Shown piece by piece: positions 1 through 11,600 of a stretch of DNA of 64,000 bases; position 1 is the stretch's first letter, and every line of letters begins with the position of its first letter. The stretch spans positions 62,001 through 126,000 of the forward strand of contig CAIXZF010000072.1 in the NCBI GenBank assembly GCA_903923925.1, in the 5' to 3' direction. The position numbers and the translations under genes were made by a program. The stretch is from an uncultured Bacteroidales bacterium. GTDB taxonomy: Bacteria; Bacteroidota; Bacteroidia; Bacteroidales; CAIXZF01. A model generated the notes under the pieces. The model ran no database searches, was not told the DNA's origin, and was given only the letters and a program-made list of their open reading frames with translations.

Positions 1-2
1 AT

Positions 3-530
3 GTTACCAACGCTGAAATGCGCGATGAACTCACAGGAATTATGAGATCCATAAGAAAAACAAAACCCGGAGCCGAAGAAAACTTTTCTATCAATGAAAC
101 CAGTCTTATTAGTAAGGGGTTCGATGAACTATTTGGTGTAATCTCAATGGTTGGCTGGATTATCGGCGGATTTTCATTGTTGGTAGGCGGATTTGGAATT
201 GCTAACATTATGTTTGTTTCTGTTAAAGAAAGAACCAGCATTATTGGAATTCAAAAATCTCTTGGGGCGAAAAACTATTTTATTCTATTCCAATTTTTAT
301 TTGAAGCTATTTTCCTCTCATTATTTGGTGGTATTATTGGTTTGATTATCATTTTTATAGCGACTAAAATTGTGTCCAGTAGTTTTGAAATGACACTCAT
401 CCTTACTCAGGGAAATATTTTTCTCGGCGTTTTTGTGTCAGCAGCTATCGGTTTGATATCAGGTATTATCCCTGCCTGGAATGCTTCAAGACTCAATCCT
501 GTTGACGCAATCAGATCAACCGGAGCCTGA
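3..530 (+). CDS. ABC transporter permease, MacB/FtsX-like, C-terminal part (gene begins upstream of window)
   Basis: Reading frame is open to the window edge; three TM stretches and the typical 'GGFGIANIMFVSVKERTSIIGIQKSLGAK' and 'GIIPAWNASRLNPVDAIR' C-terminal FtsX motifs. Confidence 0.9.
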   Translation, partial: VTNAEMRDELTGIMRSIRKTKPGAEENFSINETSLISKGFDELFGVISMVGWIIGGFSLLVGGFGIANIMFVSVKERTSIIGIQKSLGAKNYFILFQFLFEAIFLSLFGGIIGLIIIFIATKIVSSSFEMTLILTQGNIFLGVFVSAAIGLISGIIPAWNASRLNPVDAIRSTGA

Positions 531-691
531 AAAATTCCCTTTGAAATCCTGGTTTTATAAAAGAAGTTTCTTTTTTTTAGAATAACTGGGCAATTATCAA
601 AATTCCTCTTAAATTTGTTCAGCCCGGGAAAGAGATTTTTTGGGTGTATTTGGTATTGTAGAAAGTCAAACAAGTTCTAAGGTTATTGTAA

Positions 692-2461
692 ATGGATAAA
701 CGTTGGGTCATAAAACCTCAGGGAGACGACAAGATCATCGATGAGCTTGCCCTGACCCTCGATATCGATAAAAACCTTGCAAATCTTCTCGTCCAGAGAG
801 GTATAGAAACATTTGAGCAGGCGCGTGATTTTTTCAGGCCCGACTTAACACTTCTGCACGATCCTTTCCTGATGAAGGATATGGATAAAGCTGTTACCCG
901 AATCAGGGAAGCCTTTAGCAAAGATGAAAAAATTCTTATTTACGGCGATTATGATGTTGATGGAACAACAGCGGTAGCACTCGTTTTTACCTTCATACAA
1001 CAGTTCTATTCAAAAGTCGATTTTTATATTCCTGACAGATACTCAGAGGGTTACGGAATTTCAATCAAAGGAATAGATTTTGCGGCTGAAAACGGTTTTA
1101 CTTTGATTCTGGCTCTTGATTGTGGTATTAAAGCCATCGAAAAAATTGAATATGCCCAAAGTAAAGGGGTTGAATTTATTATTGGCGATCATCACCGCCC
1201 AGGCGATGAGTTACCTAAGGCCTGCGCTGTTCTCGATCCAAAGAGGGCTGATTGTGAGTACCCTTATAAAGAATTATCAGGTTGTGGTATTGGATTTAAA
1301 TTTTGCCAGGCATTAGCACAGGAAACAGGTTTCCCTTTCGAAAAATTATCGAAGTTTCTTGACCTGGTTGTTGTTAGTATTGCATCTGATATTGTTCCCA
1401 TTACAGGTGAAAACAGGATTTTGGCCTATTATGGATTGAAGTTGCTAAATACAAAACCGAGACCCGGTCTTGAAGCAATTCTGCAATTCAGCAATATCCG
1501 GCGGCGCGATTTATCAATGGTAAGCACCAACGGAAATAGTTTCCTCTTTTCAAAAGAACTTACAATAAGTGATCTGGTTTTTCTTGTTGGGCCTCGCATT
1601 AATGCAGCCGGACGTATCGAGAGCGGGAAAAACTCTGTTGAATTGTTAATTTCAAAAGACCTGCCAGCAGCAAATAAAATTGCTGAACAGATCAATAAAA
1701 ATAATACAGAAAGAAAAAACCTGGATACTCTGATAACTCAGCAGGCTCTTGAAATGATTACTAAGGATGTTACCCAGAGTGAGCATAGAACCACTGTTGT
1801 TTATCATCCCGACTGGCACAAAGGTGTTATAGGAATTGTGGCTTCAAGATTAACTGAATATTATTACAGACCGACTATTGTGCTTTCGATGTCGAACGAA
1901 TTAATAACTGGTTCAGCCAGGTCGATTAAGGATTTTGATATTTATGACGCAATTGATTCCTGCAGCGATCTGCTCGAACATTTCGGAGGACATAAATATG
2001 CAGCCGGACTGTCGCTTAAACCTGAAAATCTGGAAGCTTTCAGAACCCGTTTTGAGGAATATGTATCGAATTCTATCACAAAAGATCAGCTAATCCCGGA
2101 AATTGAAATTGATTCGAAACTTAAGCTTAATTCAATTAGTTCGAAATTTTACAGAGTATTGAAACAGTTTGCTCCTTTTGGTCCCGGGAATATGTCGCCG
2201 GTTTTTGAAACAGAAGGTGTAATTGATGCCGGACATGCTAAAATTGTAGGGAATAATCACCTTAAGCTTTCTGTTGTCCATCCGGATATATCCGGTTATC
2301 CAATCTCCTCAATAGGATTCCAGCTTGGGCAATATTATACAGATATCAACAAAGGGATGTGTTTTGATATTTGCTACCATGTGGAAGAAAACGAATGGAA
2401 TGGAGTAACATCCCTTCAACTCAATCTGAAAGACATCAAGATTCTTGCTGCTAAGGAATAA
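692..2461 (+). CDS. recJ: Single-stranded-DNA-specific exonuclease RecJ
   Basis: 589 aa with DHH motifs 'IYGDYDVDGTTA' and 'LDCGIK...GDHHRPG', and DHHA1 'HKGVIGIVASRL' and 'GGHKYAAGLS'. Confidence 0.96.
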   Translation: MDKRWVIKPQGDDKIIDELALTLDIDKNLANLLVQRGIETFEQARDFFRPDLTLLHDPFLMKDMDKAVTRIREAFSKDEKILIYGDYDVDGTTAVALVFTFIQQFYSKVDFYIPDRYSEGYGISIKGIDFAAENGFTLILALDCGIKAIEKIEYAQSKGVEFIIGDHHRPGDELPKACAVLDPKRADCEYPYKELSGCGIGFKFCQALAQETGFPFEKLSKFLDLVVVSIASDIVPITGENRILAYYGLKLLNTKPRPGLEAILQFSNIRRRDLSMVSTNGNSFLFSKELTISDLVFLVGPRINAAGRIESGKNSVELLISKDLPAANKIAEQINKNNTERKNLDTLITQQALEMITKDVTQSEHRTTVVYHPDWHKGVIGIVASRLTEYYYRPTIVLSMSNELITGSARSIKDFDIYDAIDSCSDLLEHFGGHKYAAGLSLKPENLEAFRTRFEEYVSNSITKDQLIPEIEIDSKLKLNSISSKFYRVLKQFAPFGPGNMSPVFETEGVIDAGHAKIVGNNHLKLSVVHPDISGYPISSIGFQLGQYYTDINKGMCFDICYHVEENEWNGVTSLQLNLKDIKILAAKE

Positions 2462-2463
2462 TT

Positions 2464-3093
2464 TCAGGCTATCCAGGCAAAATTCAGAAAAACTCTGATA
2501 ATTAGCGCTATTCCGAAAACAACAAGTAAAATTCCGACAATGTGATTTACTGTGGACAAAATCTTCGGATTTAAGTATTGTTTTATTTTGTTTGAAACAA
2601 AACATTTCAGGAAATCAGTGGCAAGGGTTGTAAACAATAAAGAACCGAAGAAAACATAAACTTCATTTGAATTCACACCCAGATTTGAGGTCATTCCCAC
2701 TACGACTCCCATCCAGAAGATCCAGACAAATGGATTGGCAATGTTCAGAAAAAACCCTTTCAGAATGAATGTTAGGGGGCCTGGCTTCTTAAGATGAAGA
2801 TCCTGACCCTCAGTATGCAACTTTCTTTTAAAGGTTACAATCCCGAAAATAATTAAAATAATACCACCGATTATTCCAAAAATAAGAGAGTTTTTCCCTT
2901 CATAAATAATCTGTGTAGCACCAAGATAGCAGAAAAGGACAAGTGCAAGGTCGCTGAGAAATACCCCACCGGCCAATAATAAACCAGAAGCAAGCCCACG
3001 ATGTATGCTTGTTTGGATCAGCGTAAAAAAAGCCGGCCCAAGCATAATTGCGAGCGTTAACCCCAGTAAAATGCCTTCAATAATAGGATGCAC
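2464..3093 (-). CDS. LysE family amino-acid exporter
   Basis: 209 aa, about 6 TM helices, N-terminal 'EGILLGLTLAIMLGPAFFTLIQTSIHRG' typical of LysE/RhtB. Confidence 0.85.
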   Translation of the reverse strand: MHPIIEGILLGLTLAIMLGPAFFTLIQTSIHRGLASGLLLAGGVFLSDLALVLFCYLGATQIIYEGKNSLIFGIIGGIILIIFGIVTFKRKLHTEGQDLHLKKPGPLTFILKGFFLNIANPFVWIFWMGVVVGMTSNLGVNSNEVYVFFGSLLFTTLATDFLKCFVSNKIKQYLNPKILSTVNHIVGILLVVFGIALIIRVFLNFAWIA

Positions 3094-3095
3094 CT

Positions 3096-4646
3096 TTAGT
3101 TCAAAGTTTGTTTATATTCCTGAATGAAACTTTCCCACTCAGTGAATTGTTCATTTTTTACAACACGCGGAAATTTATGCTGCCCACCTTCTTTCTTTTT
3201 TGATTTCATCCAATCATAAAAAACTTTTGTGGGCAAAACTTCTACTATTAAATCTTTAATTGCAGCAATCCTTTCAACACTATAATCGTCGTTGAGTAAC
3301 TTAAGATTGTCGTCAATCAATTTACGAATCACCTCAATATCAACTTCCTGATCAATTCCAAGGAACCACTTATGAGCAAACATGCTCTCGTAGGTAATTC
3401 CACTAACTGTAAATTCAGGAACTTCTATATTAAGTTGGTTTTCAAGCATTTCTATAGCTCTGTTCATGTTTTCCTGGCTAAGGTGTTCTCCACAGAGGTT
3501 TAAATAATGCTTTGTTCGTCCGGTTATTACAATTTCGTTCAATTCGGTTGATGTAAACTTAATAGTATCTCCAATAAGATATCTCCATGCACCGGCACAG
3601 GAACTAATAAGTAAAGCGTATTCCTGTCCTTCCTTTACCTGATTGATAGTAAAGGTCTGAGGAGTTTCTCTTATATTTCCGATATTATCGAAATTGTCGT
3701 CGGTAAAAGGAACAAATTCGTAGAAGAGACCATTGTCGAGAACCAATTGCATGGAAGCAGTATTCGGCCTGCTCTGATATGCAATGAAACCTTCAGAGGC
3801 AAGATAGGTTTCCATATAAGTAATAGGTTTTGCAAGCAGCCGTTCAAACCCCTTGGCATACGGCTTAAAAGAAACCCCACCATGTACATAAATAGACAGG
3901 TTTGGCCAGACGTCATGAATATTATCTACATTATAATATTTAATGATCCTTTCCATCAAAACCTGCAACCATGCAGGAACCCCGCAAATAACTCCAATAT
4001 CCCAGTTTTTTGCATTTTTTACGATCTCATCAAGTTTTGTATTCCATTGTCTTTCTTTTGAAATACGTTTTCCTGGTTTGTAAAAATGTTGAAACCAGAA
4101 TGGCAGGTTACCTGCAGTTATTCCAGATAAATCCCCTTCATAAAAAGTTCCGTTAAAATGCAGGTGGGTACTTCCTCCAAGCATTAGAATCCCTTTTTCA
4201 TAGAATTCTTTTGGGAGATCGTAATGTGCCAGGGAAAAAATCTGCCGTATGCTGGTCTTTTTTATCGACTTAAGCATGTCGGAAGTAACAGGAATATGTT
4301 TACTGGAGGCTTCAGAAGTTCCTGAGCTCAGTGCAAAATATTTTGTAGTAGTAGGCCAGCAAACATAGGCTTCCCCGTTTAATGCCCTGTACCACCATTT
4401 TTTAAAGATAGAATTGTAATCAAAAACCGGTACTCTTTCCTTAAATACTTTTACAAAGTCGCGTTGCTTTAGTATTTCTGTAAAACCATAATATTCACCA
4501 AAATGAGTTATCTGCGCTTTTCGCAGAAGTTTTTTAAGTACTTTTTTTTGTTGTCGGTATGCATCAGCCTTACCCGACTTTTCCTTAATTGGTATTTTAC
4601 TGCCAATTTCAATTGCCGCCTTTATTATTGATCCAAGTATTGGCAT
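3096..4646 (-). CDS. GH3 auxin-responsive promoter family protein (acyl-adenylate-forming)
   Basis: 516 aa; 'YFALSSGTSEASSKHIPVT' and 'ITGRTKHYLNLCGEHLSQENM' match the GH3 family pattern. Confidence 0.88.
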   Translation of the reverse strand: MPILGSIIKAAIEIGSKIPIKEKSGKADAYRQQKKVLKKLLRKAQITHFGEYYGFTEILKQRDFVKVFKERVPVFDYNSIFKKWWYRALNGEAYVCWPTTTKYFALSSGTSEASSKHIPVTSDMLKSIKKTSIRQIFSLAHYDLPKEFYEKGILMLGGSTHLHFNGTFYEGDLSGITAGNLPFWFQHFYKPGKRISKERQWNTKLDEIVKNAKNWDIGVICGVPAWLQVLMERIIKYYNVDNIHDVWPNLSIYVHGGVSFKPYAKGFERLLAKPITYMETYLASEGFIAYQSRPNTASMQLVLDNGLFYEFVPFTDDNFDNIGNIRETPQTFTINQVKEGQEYALLISSCAGAWRYLIGDTIKFTSTELNEIVITGRTKHYLNLCGEHLSQENMNRAIEMLENQLNIEVPEFTVSGITYESMFAHKWFLGIDQEVDIEVIRKLIDDNLKLLNDDYSVERIAAIKDLIVEVLPTKVFYDWMKSKKKEGGQHKFPRVVKNEQFTEWESFIQEYKQTLN

Positions 4647-4791
4647 CAGCTTCTTTTCTCGTTCAAGCCACTAAAATAAGAATAATTTAATAATTTTATG
4701 TGGATTAAAACCCTCTCATTTGGTGGAAAGAGATAAAATGGTGTTGGTATCATATCTGTTTTAGTTAGTTAATAACCTGTAATCCAATAAT

Positions 4792-5862
4792 TTGATGAAA
4801 ATATTCCGATTTATATTCAAAATTTTATTACTGCTTTTAATTATTTCCTTAGTAATTTCTGGAACATTGATAGCCTATTTATCATTAACAGAATATAAAC
4901 CATCGCCAGTTGAGAAACTGGAAATACATGGATTAAATAAACAACAACCAGGAGCTCACCGCTCATTCAGCCTGCTTACTTGGAATATTGGATATTGTGG
5001 TTTAGGCAAGGGAGAAGATTTTTTTTACGATGGAGGAAAATCAACCAGGCCTGAATTCGGGAATTACCAGAATTATCTTAATGGGGTTTACAACCTGCTT
5101 TCGAAGCAGGATTCTATTGATTTTATTTTATTGCAGGAAGTAGACAAAGATGCAAAACGCAGCTATTTTATTAATCAGATTGAGTTGATGGCAAATAATT
5201 TCAAAGATTTTAATTATCAGTTTGCACGGAATTATTTTGTGAAATTTATTCCATTTCCTATTTTTTCGCCGATGGCCAAAGTAGAAGCCGGCCTGCTGCA
5301 GCTCCAAAGATATAAACCAGTTGAGGCACAGAGGTTTTCTGCGCCTGTAAATTTTTCGTGGCCCAAACGGATTTTTTTCCTTGACAGGTGTTTCATGGTA
5401 ACAAAATATATTCTTGACAATAATAAACAGCTAGTAGTAATAAATCTGCATAATTCAGCATTTGATGAGGGTTCAGTTCTGAGAAGCGGGGAAATGAAAC
5501 TCCTTAAGGATCTGATGACTCTTGAATATACTATAGGAAACTATGTTATTGCCGGCGGCGACTGGAACCAGAATCCTCCGGGGTTTGATACTAAAATGTT
5601 CATCACCGGCGAGTCTAAAATTACCAGGCACATAGAGCCGGGAAATTCAATCTTTCCAAAAGGCTGGACATGGGCATTCGATTCCAGCAGGCCGACTAAC
5701 AGGGATGTCGATAAAGCCTACAGTAAAGGATATACACCTGTATCTATTATCGATTATTTTCTGCTTTCTCCAAACATATCAATTGAAGAAGTGCGCACTA
5801 TCACAAATGGTTTCGGGTATTCAGACCATCATCCTGTATACCTGAGGGTCCATTTGAATTAA
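4792..5862 (+). CDS. Endonuclease/exonuclease/phosphatase family protein, membrane anchored
   Basis: N-terminal TM; 'LLTWNIGYCG', 'LLQEVD', 'GGDWNQNP' and 'SDHHPVYL' are EEP fold motifs. Confidence 0.88.
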   Translation: MMKIFRFIFKILLLLLIISLVISGTLIAYLSLTEYKPSPVEKLEIHGLNKQQPGAHRSFSLLTWNIGYCGLGKGEDFFYDGGKSTRPEFGNYQNYLNGVYNLLSKQDSIDFILLQEVDKDAKRSYFINQIELMANNFKDFNYQFARNYFVKFIPFPIFSPMAKVEAGLLQLQRYKPVEAQRFSAPVNFSWPKRIFFLDRCFMVTKYILDNNKQLVVINLHNSAFDEGSVLRSGEMKLLKDLMTLEYTIGNYVIAGGDWNQNPPGFDTKMFITGESKITRHIEPGNSIFPKGWTWAFDSSRPTNRDVDKAYSKGYTPVSIIDYFLLSPNISIEEVRTITNGFGYSDHHPVYLRVHLN

Positions 5863-5871
5863 AAATGGAAA

Positions 5872-7017
5872 TTAATCTTCATTGTTGTCGTCTGTCTGAA
5901 AGAGGTCGGTAGTTATATGGTCAGCCAATAACATACCCTGTTCTGTAAGGAAGTATATTCCATTGTGAGATTCAAGCAAGCCTTCCGAATAATAGAACCC
6001 GGCCAGATCAACAAACTGATGGTAATATTTGTCTCCGAATCTCTCGCGGATAGAACCGGAATCACATCCTTTATTTGTCCTTAACGAAGTCATCACATAT
6101 TCATTATAAAACTGAACTTCTGTAAGTATTTCTTTTTCGAATTGAAGATTCCCTGAGGAGATTTCTGAACGGTACTGCTCAAGATTAGCAACATTCCATT
6201 GACGGGATATTCCATTGTAGGAATGAGCCGAAGGCCCTAAACCGAGATAGGATTGTCCGGTCCAATACGCTGTATTGTGCCTTGCCTGAAATCCCGTTTT
6301 GCAGAAATTTGAGATTTCGTAATGGTCAAAATCATGTTCTTTGGCCCATTGTTTAAGTAAATGAAAGTGTTCAATTCCAAGGCTTTCGGCAGGTTCTTCA
6401 ACTTTTTTCTTCCTAATAAGCTGATCTAAAGCTGTTTTAGATTCAACGGTGAGCCAGTAAGCAGAAAAATGTTTTATATTAAACTGCTCAAGCTTACTCA
6501 GGTTGTAATCCCATTTAGCGGTTGTTAAGCCAGGTATACCATAAATTAAATCAATACTGAGGTTTGAAATACCGGATTCGTAAGCCATTTTTATACAGGA
6601 TTCAGCCTGTTCTGAAGAATGAACTCTGTTCAGCCAGGTTAGATCAGCATTATGAAAAGATTGTATGCCAATACTTAATCGATTAATCCCTGATGAATAC
6701 AGGCTTTTAAGATAGTTCAGATTTAGATCATCAGGATTGGCTTCCAGTGTTATTTCGGCATCGGGAGATAGAACAAAACACTTACTTATTTCATCAATAA
6801 TCAATTTTAAACCATAAGAATCCATTAAAGAAGGAGTCCCTCCTCCAAAATAAATACTTGTTATTTCTGAACCAGAAAGATAATCTCTCTGTAAGGCTAA
6901 TTCAGTTATGAGGAATTTCTCAAATCCTTTAATGTACTTTTTACTTGCCAATGAGAAAAAATTACAATAATGGCATTTTTGTCTGCAAAACGGTACATGA
7001 ATATATATTCCTGCCAA
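5872..7017 (-). CDS. hemW: Radical SAM heme chaperone HemW (coproporphyrinogen III oxidase-like)
   Basis: 'AGIYIHVPFCRQKCHYCNFFS' CxxxCxxC and 'YFGGGTPSLM', 'RLSIGIQSF', 'DLIYGIPGLT'. Confidence 0.94.
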   Translation of the reverse strand: MAGIYIHVPFCRQKCHYCNFFSLASKKYIKGFEKFLITELALQRDYLSGSEITSIYFGGGTPSLMDSYGLKLIIDEISKCFVLSPDAEITLEANPDDLNLNYLKSLYSSGINRLSIGIQSFHNADLTWLNRVHSSEQAESCIKMAYESGISNLSIDLIYGIPGLTTAKWDYNLSKLEQFNIKHFSAYWLTVESKTALDQLIRKKKVEEPAESLGIEHFHLLKQWAKEHDFDHYEISNFCKTGFQARHNTAYWTGQSYLGLGPSAHSYNGISRQWNVANLEQYRSEISSGNLQFEKEILTEVQFYNEYVMTSLRTNKGCDSGSIRERFGDKYYHQFVDLAGFYYSEGLLESHNGIYFLTEQGMLLADHITTDLFQTDDNNED

Positions 7018-7317
7018 GGCTAATAATGATTATGAATATTTATTTTCAATTTACTTATAACTATTCTATATAATTCCCTTTACGGGCTCACTTTGTTAAA
7101 AGTGTAAATTTGCAGTTACAGTGACTACTAAAATACAAACTGGCTTACCGGGTTGGATTATAGTATACTGATTTAGTAACCATATATAATCAGATTACAG
7201 GTTTTAAAAGAACTAAATTGATATTGATTCTAAAAAGCTTAGGCTTAGTTATTTTTTGCTAAAAGTAGGTGATAAACTACCGGATTAAAAAAAAGTTTAA
7301 AAAATTATCATTTTAAG

Positions 7318-7345
7318 GGGGATATTTTTCAATTTTTGCTACTAA
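7318..7345 (+). promoter_or_regulatory. 28-bp element, copy 1 (upstream of sigma factor)
   Basis: GGGGATATTTTTCAATTTTTGCTACTAA; 26/28 identical to 12062-12089. Confidence 0.7.
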
Positions 7346-7929
7346 TGTTGTGGAGTAAGAAAGTACATTATACGGACTTTGAGATAATCGAAGGTTTTCG
7401 CAAGACTGATAATTCAGTTTTGAGTTACGTATATAGTAATTACTTCAGAATTGTAGAAACGTATATTCTTAACAGCGGAGGTAAATCAGAGGATGTTAAA
7501 GACATTTTCCAGGATGGTTTAAGTACCATTTACACGAAAGCCAAGGATCCTGATTTCAAATATAATTGTGCTTTTGGCACGTATTTGTTTTCAGTTTGTA
7601 AAAATCTTTGGCTCTGGGAGTTAAGAAACAGGAATTCGCATCCTGAAATTCTTGGCGATATGATCGATATAATTCCTGATGAAGCTGTTGAATTAGAGGA
7701 TATAGAAATAGTATGGGCAAAAAAGCATAAACTGTTCAGGTATCATTACGATAATCTGGATGCTGTGTGTAAAAAATTGATAATTCTCTTTCTCCAGAAA
7801 GTTCCTTTTAAGGAAATTGCTGAGCAGATGAGTTTTAAAAATGAAATGCACGCCATTCGAAGAAAGTCAAAATGTAAGGAGCAGTTAATAAGAAGAATAA
7901 AAAATGATATGGACTTTAAAAACTTTTAG
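7336..7929 (+). CDS. RNA polymerase sigma factor, sigma-70/ECF-like
   Basis: About 190 aa; region 2-like 'VLSYVYSNYFRIVETYIL..GGKSEDVKDIFQDGL' and 'TYLFSVCKNLWLWELRNR'; region 4-like C-terminus. The track start (TTG 7336) overlaps the 28-bp element, so the true start is uncertain (ATG 7345 or later). Confidence 0.85.
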   Translation: MLLMLWSKKVHYTDFEIIEGFRKTDNSVLSYVYSNYFRIVETYILNSGGKSEDVKDIFQDGLSTIYTKAKDPDFKYNCAFGTYLFSVCKNLWLWELRNRNSHPEILGDMIDIIPDEAVELEDIEIVWAKKHKLFRYHYDNLDAVCKKLIILFLQKVPFKEIAEQMSFKNEMHAIRRKSKCKEQLIRRIKNDMDFKNF

Positions 7930-7931
7930 CA

Positions 7932-8672
7932 ATGAAAACACGCTTAAACTTTAATGAACTGATTGAACAGTATCGTAACGGCTTACTTAACCAGGAAGAG
8001 CGGAAATTTGTAGACAAACTTCAGGAAACGGATCCTGAATTTCAGAAGGAATTTCAACTGCATGTGCACCTTGATTCTGCAATTTTAGACATGGATTTAA
8101 TGAATTTTGAGAAGCAAATAGCTACTATACATAAGGATTACGAAAAGAAGCATTCAATACCTATTTTATGGCGGGTAGCTGCTTCAGTCGCATTTATCAT
8201 AGTTGTTGGTAGCTTGTTTTATTTAACAAATCCTGGTCTGCTTAGATCAAGTCAAAGTCTTGCTGATAATTATTATGAGGTTTATAAACCGCTTTCTGCA
8301 TTCAGATCGGGGGATCAGCCGTCTGATTTATTGCTTGCAGAAGCTTTTGATCTTTTTACGAGGAAAGATTTTTCCAATGCAGCAAATAAATTTAAAAATC
8401 TGCTTAATCTGAATCCATCTAATAACATGGCCCGATTTTACCTGGGAATTTCATTAATTGAAACAGGTAAACCATCAGATGCCATTCCTCTTATGCAGGA
8501 AATTATTCAGCAGAAGGATGTGTTGTTTGGGAATCAGGCTGAATGGTATCTTTCCTTGTGTTTTCTGAAAACGAATGATAAGGCAGAAGCTAAAAAACAT
8601 TTAAAAATCCTTGTAAGCAAAAACAGCCATTACAAAGCTCAGGCACTGAATTTGCTGAAGGAGTTAAAATAA
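7932..8672 (+). CDS. Putative anti-sigma-like membrane protein with extracytoplasmic TPR domain
   Basis: Starts 2 nt after the sigma gene; soluble N-terminus, one TM ('VAASVAFIIVVGSLFYL'), then TPR-like repeats ('FTRKDFSNAANKFKNLLNLNPSNNMARFYLGISLIETGK'). Confidence 0.72.
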   Translation: MKTRLNFNELIEQYRNGLLNQEERKFVDKLQETDPEFQKEFQLHVHLDSAILDMDLMNFEKQIATIHKDYEKKHSIPILWRVAASVAFIIVVGSLFYLTNPGLLRSSQSLADNYYEVYKPLSAFRSGDQPSDLLLAEAFDLFTRKDFSNAANKFKNLLNLNPSNNMARFYLGISLIETGKPSDAIPLMQEIIQQKDVLFGNQAEWYLSLCFLKTNDKAEAKKHLKILVSKNSHYKAQALNLLKELK

Positions 8673-8678
8673 ATACGA

Positions 8679-11600
8679 TCAGAATACCTTCCGGATAATC
8701 GGCAACAACAAGAGAAATAATCCGAGAATGCTGCCAATTATGCCTAAATAATTTGAAGAATGGCCGTCATTGGTAGTGATTGGAGAGACATTGCCAATGT
8801 TTACATAAGCAGCCCAGAAATAAGGGTGAGATCTTAGAGGATCTGCCGTTTTAAGATAGTTCAGTTTAGCCATTCTTAAAGCTTCAATTTTATCTTTACC
8901 CTGAGCTAGGTAGTTGTAAAAATCTTTTATCAGCGAAGAACTTATCTGATCTTCAACAGGCCACAGAGTCATCACTACATCAGGGCATCCTGCATAGTAG
9001 AACCCCCTTGCCAGGCTCATCATTCCTTCGCCCTTGTCCATTTTTCCAACTCCGGTATTGCATGCGCTTAAAACTGCCATTTTAGCTTTAAGCTGCATAT
9101 TAAAAATTTCATATGTATTTAACAGACCGTCATCTCCTTTTTCGGGGATTCCGGTAAATGCCAATTTAGAATACATTGGATTGTTGTTGTCAATTATAGT
9201 ATGCATTGATAAATGCAGTATGTCATAATTCCCAGCAACCTGTTTAAATTTTGTTTTGTTCGCAGATAAATCCGTATACACTTTTCCATTAAAAATATTG
9301 GATACCATTGATGCTTCTTTTCCGGCAAAAGGCAGTGGTTTTAATGCGTCGCGGTAGGTGAATATTCCGGTATTCTGACCTGAAAAAGATTCATATGAAG
9401 GAGCAAATGCTGCAAGACTGGGAAGCTTATTATCCGGTTTTTCCTGTTCTACGAAAAGCAGGTTAGCGGAATATGCGTAGCCAACAGCATTTTTCTTTAT
9501 CAGGTATGGCAGATTAGTAAATTCGGTAACACTTGAAACAGGCGAAGTTAGCAGTACTTCAAAAGGTATGGATGAAAGTTTATCATCCGGAACAATTATT
9601 AATTCTCTGGATGCAATAAAAGGTTCACAGGGTTTAAGGAGATATTGATATAATTGCGAAGAAGCATTAAGGTACGCATTGAATTTCTCAGGTTTTTGCT
9701 CTGTAAAGTCTTTCCCATCAAGATATTTTCTCAAAGAAGATAGCTGACCATCAAAATCAGCTGGTTTGTTTGTCTGAAAAACTTCAAATCTGTCTGTAGT
9801 AGCAAGGAAAGAAAGAATCTTAGTGTCGGTAACTACAAATTCAATGAAAGCTTGTTTTGGAGAAAGCTGGCGGCGAAGATTAGGAATATCAATGCTGTTA
9901 TCATCATATTTCAATGCAAAATAATTTGGATACTCATTTTCATAAAAGCGCACAAGTTGTTCCTGATCCGATTTCAGTTTGAAAATTTCGCCTTCCCAAT
10001 AATTAATCTGGTTTTTATCTGAATTATTCTTTAACAATTCCAGTTGTATTAGGCTCTGGAATGATTCTATACTCTTATTAATTGAAGCTTCTCTTCGAAG
10101 AAGAGTGTCAGGAACACCCCCAAAGTGAAGCGCTTTCTTTTCCTGCAGAGAACTTAGCAAAACAGCTGATTTGCTGAGTTCAGCAAAATTGAAAGCCTTT
10201 TCCTTGTAGTATGAATCGTGAGTTTTTGAATAGAGGTTGAGTGCTGCGAAAATTGCATCATCATAAGTTTCTTTTTCCTGACTTGAAACAAACAGTTTGC
10301 TGTTGTATTCAGAGAAGGAAGTCCTCATTTTATGGATAAGTTTTAAAGCTTGTTCGTAAGCACTTAGTCCATTTTGTAAATTTTCAATTCCTTTATTACC
10401 ATTAGCACCTTCATTTGAAAGTAAGTAGGCTTTCTTCTTTAAGGCACTCAGAAGTTCAGGGCCAAAAAATTTCCCGGAAAGAGAGGGGTTGTCGTAAATA
10501 TTTTCGGAGTAGAAATCTTCAGAAGAAGCAATAATAGCTTTCTGATAATAAGTTATGGCATTTGATGTTTTCCCTTCAGATTCCAGGATATCGCCGAGGA
10601 ACTGATAGCATTTTGAGGTTTCAGGGTACTTTGAGCCAAAGAGCTCAAGATTAATATCAAGAGCCATTTTAATAAGTTTCCTGCCTTTGTTTTCATATCC
10701 ATTTTGGAAGCAGAAAGTACCATAGCTCAGATAATCACGGGCAAGATCAAATGACTGATCGTTACCGGCTTTTACATGTTCAAGAATGGCAAGTTCATAG
10801 TATTTTGATGCCTGCTTTTTATCACCAAGCTGTGAATAACAACCTGCAATACCGCTATGGGTTTTTGCAATCTCATCCGAACTGCAGTCACTTTTGTAAA
10901 TTTCAGCATTCTTATAATGCTGGAGTGCATCAGTATAGTCGGCTTTTTTGTAACTGATAATACCCAGATTATGGTTAATTCTTCCCAGTGAAATTGAATT
11001 ATTTACCTGATCGGATTTTAGCTTGTTAAGTATATAATCGTAGCATGATTCAGCTTTTTCCAGATCCCCCATATTTTCGTACAGAGTTCCTTTGTTGAGC
11101 ATTACATAACTTTCAGTGAGCGGATTGTCGATTTTATTTGTAGCAAAAATATTTGAAGCAAGATCATAGTTGGCAATGGCATCGGAGTAATGTCCGAGCA
11201 GTTGATTTAAATACCCTAATCCCACGTAATGATCTAGTTTATGCTTATCATTACCGGGATAAAGATTTTCAAGAATAGTTCCTGAACCGAGCTGATAGTT
11301 CAAAGCTTTGTTGTAATCGCCTTTTTTTATATAAAGGTTTGCAATATTATACAGGATATCTGCATGCTCATAACCGTTTGAAGCTTTCGTAAAGTTCGTA
11401 AGATTTTCTGCCTTTTCATAATTTGATAAAGCCTCATTATAATTGCCCATTATTGAATACACTGAACCCAGTAAATTATAGGAAAAGATAAGGGAAGTAT
11501 CTTTTTTACCATTCAAACCGATTCGGATATCAATTGATTTTCTGGAAGATTGAATTGCTTTTTCATTATCGGATTCCATCAGCGCAATTGTACCCTGAGT

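Noticed and set aside
407-673. Antisense or overlapping short ORFs in the track (for example 407-673, 1429-1695, 20872-21534, 53662-54075)
   Set aside because: Antisense to well-supported genes, low-complexity or composition-driven, without domains or signals.
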